Shown here piece after piece: positions 56,913 through 64,000 of a DNA stretch of 64,000 bases. Source of the DNA: Adiantum capillus-veneris (lineage: Eukaryota; Streptophyta; Polypodiopsida; Polypodiales; Pteridaceae); the NCBI GenBank assembly GCA_014529385.2, contig CM043949.1:143478242-143542241 (forward strand), read 5' to 3'. The notes below the pieces were generated by a model, which worked only from the letters and a program-made list of their open reading frames with translations, made no database searches and had not been told where the DNA came from. The stretch's first letter is position 1; the number at the start of each line of letters is the position of its first letter. Position numbers and translations under genes: made by a program.

Positions 56913-59877
56913 TTGAGAGAGTATGATGATGTATTCCCTGAAGACCTTACGAATCTTCCGCCGCATAGAGAGGTAGATCATGAGATCGAGACTATCCCTG
57001 GATGTGAACCTATCTCAAAAAGACCTTATAAAATGTCACTTCCAGAGGCTATCGAACTCAAGGAACAACTTAGGCAAATCATTGAGCAAGGATTCATTCG
57101 ACCCAGTCTGACGTATCTTCCGCCGCATAGAGAGTTAGATCATGAGATCGAGACTATCCCTGGATGTGAACTCTATCTCAAAAGACCTTATAAAATGTCA
57201 CTTCCAGAGGCTATCGAACTCAAGGAACAACTTAGGCAAATCATTGAGCAAGGATTCATTCGACCCAGTACTTCTCCTTGGGGTGCTCCAGTTCTTTTTC
57301 ATAAAAATAAGGATGGGACCTTAAGGCTATGCATAGACTACCATGGACTGAACCAGGTAACTGTCAAGAACAAGTACCCAATTCCAAGGATTGACGAACT
57401 CTTGGACATGCTCCACGACGCCAAAATGTTTACAAAGATCGATCTAAGGTCAGGATATTACCAAATCAGAATCAAAGAATCAGATATTCCAAAGACAGCT
57501 TTCAACACTAGGTATGGGCACTACGAGTTCACAGTAATGTCTTTTGGTCTAACAAATGCTTCTGCAAGCTTCAATCGACTTATACAGGATATTTTCAGAC
57601 TTTACCTGGATGATTTTGTCTTGGTTTTCTTTGATGACATTCTGATCTATTCTAAGAACGAGGCAGATCACGAAGGACATGCTCGCGAAGTACTTGATCT
57701 TCTTCGGGAGCACCAACTTTACGCTAAAGAGAGCAAGTGCACTTTTTGCTCACCAAAGGTCAACTATCTTGGATTTGTCATATCGGCTGAAGGGATTTCA
57801 GTGGACCCAGACAAAGTCAAGGATATCATTGATTGGCCTCAACCATCCACTGTCAGCGAAGTAAGAGGATTTCTTGGGATAACGGGATGGTACAGGATTT
57901 TTGTCAAGGACTATGCACGTGTTGCTGCACCTTTGACGGAACTCCTGAAGAAAGGAATGAGGATCGAATGGAAGACCGAGCACGAGTCTAGGTTTGCTAA
58001 GCTAAAAGAATTCTTGGTCTCGGCTCCTATTTTAAAGCTTCCAGATTTCAGTAAGGAATTTGAAGTAGCGACCGATGCTAGCAAATTCTCTCTAGGCGGA
58101 GATCTTACTCAAGAAGGAAGACCAGTGGCGTATACTTCGCGAAAGCTGAGAGATCATGAGAAGAATTATCCTACTCATGATTTGGAACTTCTAGCAGTTA
58201 TTCATGCGCTAAAGTTATGGAGACATTATCTTCTCGGACGCAAGTTTTAGCTGGTTACAGACCACAAGAGCTTAAAATGGATTTTTACTCAACCTATTCT
58301 CAATATGCGACAACGACGATGGATAGAGCTATTACAGGAATATGACCTTGACATAAAGTATAGACTAGGGAAGGAAAATGCACTTGCAGATGGTCTTAGC
58401 CGAAAATCCTTTCTCGGAGCTATCTCTATTCCAAATAACCCTATCTGGGATAGAATCAAAGAAGCATCTTTAGTAGATCCAGAATACCAGTGTATAGTAT
58501 CTCTAGTCCAGCAAAATAAGATGCCTGAAGCTAAAGATTACTCTCTTATGGGAGGATGTCTTTACTACAGACATAGACTCTGTGTACCCAAAGATCCAGC
58601 CTTAAAGAAGGCCATTTTGTATGAAGCACACGATAGCCCTACATCCGGACATCCAGGCTATGCTAAGACTCTTCATGCTGTCAGGAGGAGTTATTTTTGG
58701 TCTGGAATGAAACGGGACATCCTTCGCTATGTGAGGCAATGTCTTTCTTGTCAGCGGATAAAGGCCAAAAGAATCAAGTTACCAGGGAAACTTCAACCTC
58801 TTGACATACCCCAGATGAAATGGGAATGCATCAGTATGGATTTTGTTACAGGATTACCTTCTACAGGAGGTTATGATTCTGTTTTCGTGGTTGTTGATAT
58901 GCTCACAAAAGTGGCTCATCTAATACCCGTAAAGACAACCTTTACTGCTTCAGATGTTAGTCGGGTATTCATCAAGGAGATTTTTAGGTTGCATGGGCTG
59001 CCCAAGCGTATTGTCAGTGATAGAGATGCCAAGTTTACATCAAAATTTTGGACTTCTCTTTTCCAATCTATTGGGTCACAATTAGCCTTCAGTACAACGT
59101 ATCATCCACAGACAGATGGGCAAACTGAGAGAGTTAATCAAGTCATCGAGGACATTCTCAGAGCCTATTGTTCGCAAGAGCCAAAGAAGTGGTTACAATA
59201 TCTACCTTTGGTGGAGTATGCTTACAACTCTTCTGAACACAGAAGCATTGGAATGTCACCTTTCAAAGCTCTTTATGGACAGGACTGCTTAGCACCACTG
59301 AACTTCCCAGATCCTACCATCAGGGTAGAAGCATCTAGGAAGATGCTAGAAGATATGGAAGCACAGACTAGAGCTATTCGCTAGGACATTCAGGCCACTC
59401 AGGATAGACAAAAGCACTATGCAGATAAGAACCGTTCAGAAAGAACTTTCAAAGAAGGGAATAAGGTTTTTCTGCGAGTCCAACCAAAGAAAAGCAACTT
59501 ATCACTAGGCAGATATAAGAAGCTAAGCCCAAGGTATTGTGGACCATTCGAGATCGTTAAGGTTGTAAGTGACCAAGCCTACAAGCTAAAGCTACCTGCA
59601 AACTTGAAGGTTCATGATGTATTCCACGTCAGCTTACTCAAACCCTATATTCCTAACCCTGATCAATTCTTGGACCCAGATCAAATAATCATGCCAGCAC
59701 AAGGAGTTCTCGAGCTCCAACCTGACTACGTACTTGAAACAAGGGAAAGGAAGTTATGCAACTGAACTATCACGGAGCATCTGGTAAAGTGAAAGGATTA
59801 CCCTGAAGAAGATGCAACTTGGGAGGACGAACCAACGCTCATAAAGGATTACCCAAACACATTCTTGAGATGAGGAC
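56913..59877 (+). pseudogene. Gypsy C RT-RNase H-integrase, one frame with four stops
   Basis: One continuous frame of nearly 1000 codons. The RT has [49 protein letters not shown] and the catalytic [11 protein letters not shown]. RNase H has [14 protein letters not shown]. Integrase has SPTSGHPGYAKTL, CLSCQRIKAKR, MDFVTGLPSTGGYDSVFVVVD, IVSDRDAKFTSKFW and YHPQTDGQTERVNQ. The tail has SPRYCGPFEI and VHDVFHVSLLKPY, then a chromodomain-like end. Stops: TAG 58,248, TAG 59,382, TGA about 59,764 and TGA about 59,791. Oddity: 162 bp coding for the RT lead-in (PPHRE(V/L)[11 protein letters not shown]...IRPS) is tandemly duplicated in frame (56,951-57,274). A stop/shift region at 56,836-56,913 separates it from the protease. 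Confidence 0.9.
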
Positions 59878-59904
59878 ATCTCAAATTTTTTACGTTGGGG
59901 AGGT

Positions 59905-60575
59905 TGTAAGGTCTCTGACCCCGATCAAAAGAGCACCATTGTACCATGAATTGAAATAATGGAATAAGTTACTATTTTTAGCATTTTTCCAAATTCTGTC
60001 AGTGCCATGATGTTTAGAATGTTTTAAAGCTTCGAAATGTGAATTAAAATAATTTTTGTAAAAAAATTCCAAAAATAGCAAGTTTTTGGTCACTCGACCC
60101 GTCCAGTTTTGATCGTCTCGAAAAACTGCACCCGTACCCCGAATTTGAAAAAAATGCAATTTCGAACCCCGGGGGCTGCTAAATATGGCAGGTACTCGGA
60201 CCAATACGTCTTAGTTAGAGCTTCGTATAGCAATTTTCGGCATCAAAATACGACTCGTATGACCCGTTTTAGCCTAGAACCAAATTTCCTAAAAATTGTC
60301 CTGGGAGGTACCGGGGGCCCGAGGCTGTGTGGGAACAGGTTCCAGCCCCATCCAGACCAGCTTTAGCAGCTAGGGGGCTCCCTCTTGCCTTGTGGGAGTC
60401 TTTGGGAAGTTTCCAAGCCAGTAACTAAGTCTCAGAGCCAGTTAACCAAGCCAACCTGACACTTGGTGGGTAGGGGAACTAAACTTGCCAATGCAGAGAC
60501 TGAGTGCTCCTGCAGTTGCATTTAGCAAGGCTGGTCGATTTTCAGCGTGTAGGAGCCTATTTAAAGGCCTGCACA

Positions 60576-60639
<64 letters not shown>

Positions 60640-60672
60640 GCTCACACACACACAGTGCACACACACACACCT
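59905..60672 (+). repeat. Gypsy C 3' LTR, truncated
   Basis: Begins TGTAAGGTCTCTGACC after a purine tract. It matches 43,647-44,388 until just past the AC tract (60,571-60,637), after which the two diverge completely. Confidence 0.85.
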
Positions 60673-61026
60673 CATTAGGAAATTTCAGAGGTCATTTGGA
60701 GGGCCATATGAAGAGAGAGAAAAATAGAGCGCGTCCAATGAGCATGAAGGCTACGTTACGTAGGAAAGTACGTGGAAAGACTCAAAAAATAGGAAAATAG
60801 CATAAAACTTTCACGAAACTAGGATTGTAGCATAGTAATTTCCTTCCTTTTACCGAGCTTTTAGGTGCTTGCATGTGGTCCCACTTCTGATATTCTCTTA
60901 TGGTCATTAACGTACTGGAGGGTGACCATTAAGCCCGCAAAAGATATTGGAATTCTAAAACACTTTCCCTCCATTAGAATGCTTTCAAAGTGAATCTCCC
61001 TCCACTAAAGCTTTTCTCTGAGAGCT
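60673..61026. other. Intergenic, upstream of the spliced gene
   Basis: AG-rich then mixed DNA; presumably contains promoter and 5' UTR of the gene starting at 61,027. No TATA box that I would rely on. Confidence 0.4.
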
Positions 61027-62447
61027 ATGGCGTCCACGTCTTCTCGCCGAAGAGCCTCCAGGTGTTTACTGTCTCTCACACCAACAACCAACAACTGCAC
61101 TTTGCCTAGAAGGCCAAGTAGTAGCATATCCTCAATTACAATACCAGCTTCAATAAGTGCAGAGAACCAATGGGTTGAACAAAGGATAAACAAAGGTTCA
61201 TGGGTCCTCATGCAACCAAGAAGACCCAAGAGGTCTAGTGGTATCAACGTTTACCGCTCAGCATGGAAGGCCAGGGTGTTGGATTTCAAAGTTGAAATCG
61301 GCAAAAGATCTGTAAAGGAAGTTCTTGTTCAGCATGTGTTTACCCATCCAGAGGTGATAGCAAACGGTGGAAATGTATCAGATATACATCAACCACGTTG
61401 CAATTGTAAGTACTCTTGACATGTGAACTTACTGATACTCTCATTATAACTTTTCTTATATATTTTGCAATGTTTCTCCCGCTTGTTATGAGTAATGTCT
61501 CCATTCTTCACAGCTCAATTACATTAGATTTGTCATTTGTACTTATTGATACTCTTAGTTTAACTCTTCTTATATATATTGCAGATGTTTATCCCTCTTC
61601 TTATGAGCAATGGGAGCCTGTGGAGTGCATAATAGGCCTCTTCCATGTTGTTCATGCCCACATTGGTTCTCTACAGTACTCAGAGAGGAGCAGCAAAAGA
61701 CTGGCTGATGAGGGAATCTTTTTTTATGACCACTTTTACCAACTCAGCTCAGGGAATAAGAATGGCATGTTGGTGAAAGTGCCTCTACCAACCGATTGGA
61801 ACACTGTGGACTGGCCAGTTCCCGAGGAAACAATGGTGGAGGCAATGTGAAGTAAGCTCTACAAGGATATACAAAGGTCTCTACGTAGCTCTATTCCTAC
61901 CAAACTGGTTAGAATTGCAAACTTTTGTCTTGTTGCACTCTTCATAGAGCTGTTTCATAGCTACAACATCCGAGTTACAAAAACTATGTTCATGTGCAAG
62001 TCATTTCAGCAGTCATCCTGTGACAAACTTCTTGACAAAGGATGGTATGCAAAGGAAGAGATTGGTTTACGGTGCGAGGTCGCTCTTGATACTCTAGTTG
62101 TCAAGTATATGATTGCAAGCCAATCACTGTTACTCTCATTTTGGTATATGCGATCACAAATGCTAAACGGTAAGTACATTCCTATGGACCAGGTTTCTGC
62201 AGGTTTGGAAGATAATCCTACTGTGGATGTGGAAGTGATTGATAAAGAGCATGGCCTACTATTGGTGGTTACAATAAGGGAGCTATGCAGTCTTCAGCAT
62301 TTGCGAAATGACATCATTGAAGAGTCAATGGACAAGGACCTATCAGATTTTTCCTTTTTCCTAGCTGGCCGTAAGGTGATGCGGCGAAGGGAAAAAGATA
62401 TTTTGTGCAAAGAGTTGGATGGTCGGGTTGAAGTAGTGTCAATGTAA
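61027..62447 (+). CDS. Unrecognised spliced gene, possibly with a premature stop
   Basis: Exon 1 (61,027-61,405) starts MASTSSRRRASRCLLSLTP, a Ser/Arg-rich head that could be a plastid transit peptide, followed by GSWVLMQPRRPKR and AWKARVLDFKVEIGKR. An intron with GTAAGT donor (61,406) and TTGCAG acceptor (61,584) joins in phase to exon 2, which reads YPSSYEQWEPVECIIGLFHV. Coding sense continues to TAA at 62,445 (GWYAKEEIGLRCEVALDTL, DNPTVDVEVIDKEHGLLLV, FFLAGRKVMRRREKDI) but is interrupted by one TGA at 61,848. A second intron 61,847-61,960 (GTGAAG...CATAG) would remove it and keep the frame. I recognise no domain. A convergent gene follows on the other strand. Confidence 0.45.
61406..61584 (+). 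other. Intron of the unrecognised gene
   Basis: 179 bp, donor GTAAGT, acceptor TTGCAG, phase 1 on both sides. It contains an earlier, imperfect copy (about 61,427-61,500) of its own 3' end and the first bases of exon 2 (about 61,549-61,615), in which the acceptor AG is missing. Confidence 0.65.
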
Positions 62448-62566
62448 CAGATATTCTTGTGAACCCAAGTGTATACAAATGACTTTCAAGACATGAAGTT
62501 TATTGATCTCATTTTTCAATTGTGCCCTGTGAAAAAGTGTGCTTGAAATACATTTCTTTACCACGT

Positions 62567-62678
<112 letters not shown>

Positions 62679-62705
62679 AGACAAGACAAAGACATGATAG
62701 AAGAA

Positions 62706-63962
62706 TCATCTTAATTCATTAGAAAGTACAAACTCGTCCGTGAACAATGGACTGAGATACAATTTCTGTAAGTATGGAATCAGAATGTCTTCAAGGTAAA
62801 AATCGAAAGAATGCCCCTCGAAAGAAGGTGGTGAGACAGTTGTTCCCGGCGGATTTAGTTCTCCCTTTTCAGGAGAACTAGTTGCATCAAAGGGTACACC
62901 GATTTGGCTAAACGGTTTGTACAAAAGAGGTAAGCCTGGTTTTTTAGGGTGGTAGTGGCCCTCAACGGTAACGCATTTTCTTTGATCATACAAAAAGGCA
63001 AAATCTGACGTGTGAGCTTGGCATACACTGCAAACTATTGCAACTAGTGGCGACAAGTTTTGCCTTTGCATTGAAGACCATATGGCAACTCTGAAGCGCG
63101 GAAGAAGAAATTGAATAAATTCCTTGGTTCTTGGACGAACCACGACTCGACAAGTTCCCATCCGAAACGTTTGCAAATCCTCAAAGGGTACTCTGTCACC
63201 GAGAGGCACCCGCATCAGCAGCAATCCATTGACGTCCAAGATAATCAACCTCTGTAAAAGTTGACAAGTACATATAAGTAGTTAGAAGCTGAACATATTT
63301 TGCCATACTTGAATAGACATTACCGGAACAACCGTATCTACAGGTAGCAAGGGTCCATACTGGGTCTCTGTAGTGTTCATGTCGTTGTTGCTCTCCTCCG
63401 CTTTATCTTCATAGTCATCATTCACATCTTCATCAGGGGTCTCCCCCATGGCTCTTTCTGCCTCATTCAAGGTTTCTTCCAAGGTCTTTTCGTCTCCCTC
63501 GGTTGATCAGCTTGCCTCATACATCCTTGCCTGATCCATATCATTTTGCTCATCCCTAGGCCTGCTTTCCTCATCCATATCCTTTTGCTCATCTATAGGC
63601 CTGCTTTCCTCATCTTGGGTTTCAGCCATAGGCTCTTTTGGCTCCTCCACTGGCTGACTTGTCTCTTTCATTGTCTCCTCCGGTTGTACCTTAGCACCTT
63701 CCATATGCTCATTTGACCTTTCCTCATCCTCGGCTCTTTCATCTTCTGCTGATATGACCCCCTCGGCCCGTTGTGATTCCACTGTATCGGATGTAGGGGT
63801 TTGTCGTGGTGGCACGTCATGTTTTGTAAGATCAATAGTGCGCTCATCCAAGCCACTATCTTCAAGCTCTCTAGGGCTAGACATAGTAAGCAGGTGTTGT
63901 ATTAAACTTACCCGGTATCTTTGCAAATAATCATATGTGTAGTTTTTTAAAGCACTCTGCAA
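62706..63962 (-). CDS. FCP1/NLI-interacting-factor phosphatase-like gene, partial
   Basis: The last exon (63,251-62,706) encodes a domain that resembles plant FCP1-homology (HAD) phosphatases: LIILDVNGLLLMRV, VVVRPRTKEFIQFLLPRF, VAIWSSMQ, DQRKCVTVEG, YKPFSQIG, LNPPGTTVSPPSF and a final helix IPYLQKLYL. A 72 bp intron (63,323-63,252; GTAATG...TTACAG) joins in phase 0 to an acidic upstream exon (63,962-63,324). That exon is rich in Glu/Asp and holds a tandem 14-residue repeat (DEESRPIDEQKDMD, DEESRPRDEQNDMD). The nucleophile motif reads DVNG, with Asn for the second Asp, and the later VDDSP-type motif is shortened to SSPEKG. One in-frame TGA lies at 63,507. The 5' end is outside the window or ambiguous. 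It may be a non-catalytic paralogue or a pseudogene. Confidence 0.55.
63252..63323 (-). other. Intron of the FCP1-like gene
   Basis: 72 bp, donor CCG|GTAATG and acceptor TTTTACAG|AGG on the minus strand. Both flanking frames meet in phase 0. Confidence 0.7.
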
Positions 63963-64000
63963 AATTGAAAGACCACATGGTGAGAATTCTTTTATAGACT

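Larger units (their letters stand above)
55475..60672 (+). mobile_element. Ty3/gypsy element C (gag-pol and truncated 3' LTR)
   Basis: Plus-strand element: gag from its middle, CCHC knuckle, protease, RT-RNase H, integrase with zinc-binding and GPY/F-type tail, chromodomain-like segment, polypurine tract (GTTGGGGAGG) and LTR. The 5' part of gag, the leader and 5' LTR are absent locally. Matching pieces lie at 43,647-45,390 on the same strand. The 3' LTR breaks off after an AC tract. Confidence 0.85.

Noticed and set aside
61100-61400. BAH or Tudor-type domain in exon 1 of the unrecognised gene
   Set aside because: Phrases such as GSWVLMQP and WKARVLD are only vaguely suggestive; too little to assign.
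63877-63911. Intron of 35 bp (GTAAGT...TCTAG) near the 5' end of the FCP1-like gene
   Set aside because: Too short for a plant intron, and the frame is open across it.

Overview
This window is nuclear DNA of a land plant. It contains plant-type L1 LINE, Ty1/copia and Ty3/gypsy retrotransposons, spliceosomal introns of 70-180 bp, a fragment of a plant-like alpha-tubulin gene, plant telo-box motifs and many long (CT)n, (TG)n and poly-C/poly-G tracts. The species cannot be fixed from sequence alone. A large, repeat-rich genome such as that of a fern or other seed-free plant is my weak guess. Almost everything here is mobile-element DNA in various states of decay. Only the last 3 kb looks like host gene space.

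Layout, left to right. A minus-strand Ty3/gypsy gag fragment and faint minus-strand exon-like remnants lie at 0-2.5 kb. A plus-strand LINE 3' fragment follows at 2.8-4.1 kb. A nearly full-length minus-strand L1-type LINE (ORF1 and ORF2) runs from 4.7 to about 11 kb. Its ORFs are broken almost only by single-base stop codons. Seven telo-box-like motifs at a 15-16 bp period lie beside its 5' end. From 12 to 23 kb is Ty3/gypsy element A, split in its pol gene by a complete young Ty1/copia element at 15,627-21,114 (192 bp LTRs, 5 bp target duplication, uninterrupted 1326-codon gag-pol). An LTR with a tRNA-iMet primer site and a second decayed gypsy element (B) follow, running into a 200 bp assembly gap at 26.3 kb.

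26.5-37.6 kb is gene-poor. It holds an array of short palindromes, a 225 bp tandem duplication in a Cys-rich coding remnant, and a 2.1 kb element with 335 bp terminal direct repeats enclosing an alpha-tubulin gene fragment. It also holds a tRNA-derived SINE candidate, a 229 bp fold-back element and a cluster of microsatellites and poly-C/poly-G tracts. A second, decayed copy of the copia element lies inverted at 37.6-42.8 kb, truncated exactly against a second palindrome array. At 43.6-60.7 kb a third gypsy family (C) appears: an LTR, leader and gag start at 43.6-45.4 kb, and a gag-pol-3' LTR at 55.5-60.7 kb on the same strand. Between them lie tandem duplications, a 1340 bp inverted-repeat element flanked by TTAA (piggyBac-like), and a related minus-strand gypsy piece (D) carrying AT-rich 150 bp tandem repeats.

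The right end holds two convergent host-like genes: an unrecognised spliced gene (61.0-62.4 kb, plus) and a partial FCP1/NLI-interacting-factor phosphatase-like gene (62.7-64.0 kb, minus). The element genes do not form a shared pathway with each other. The window mainly records layers of insertion, capture and C-to-T decay.
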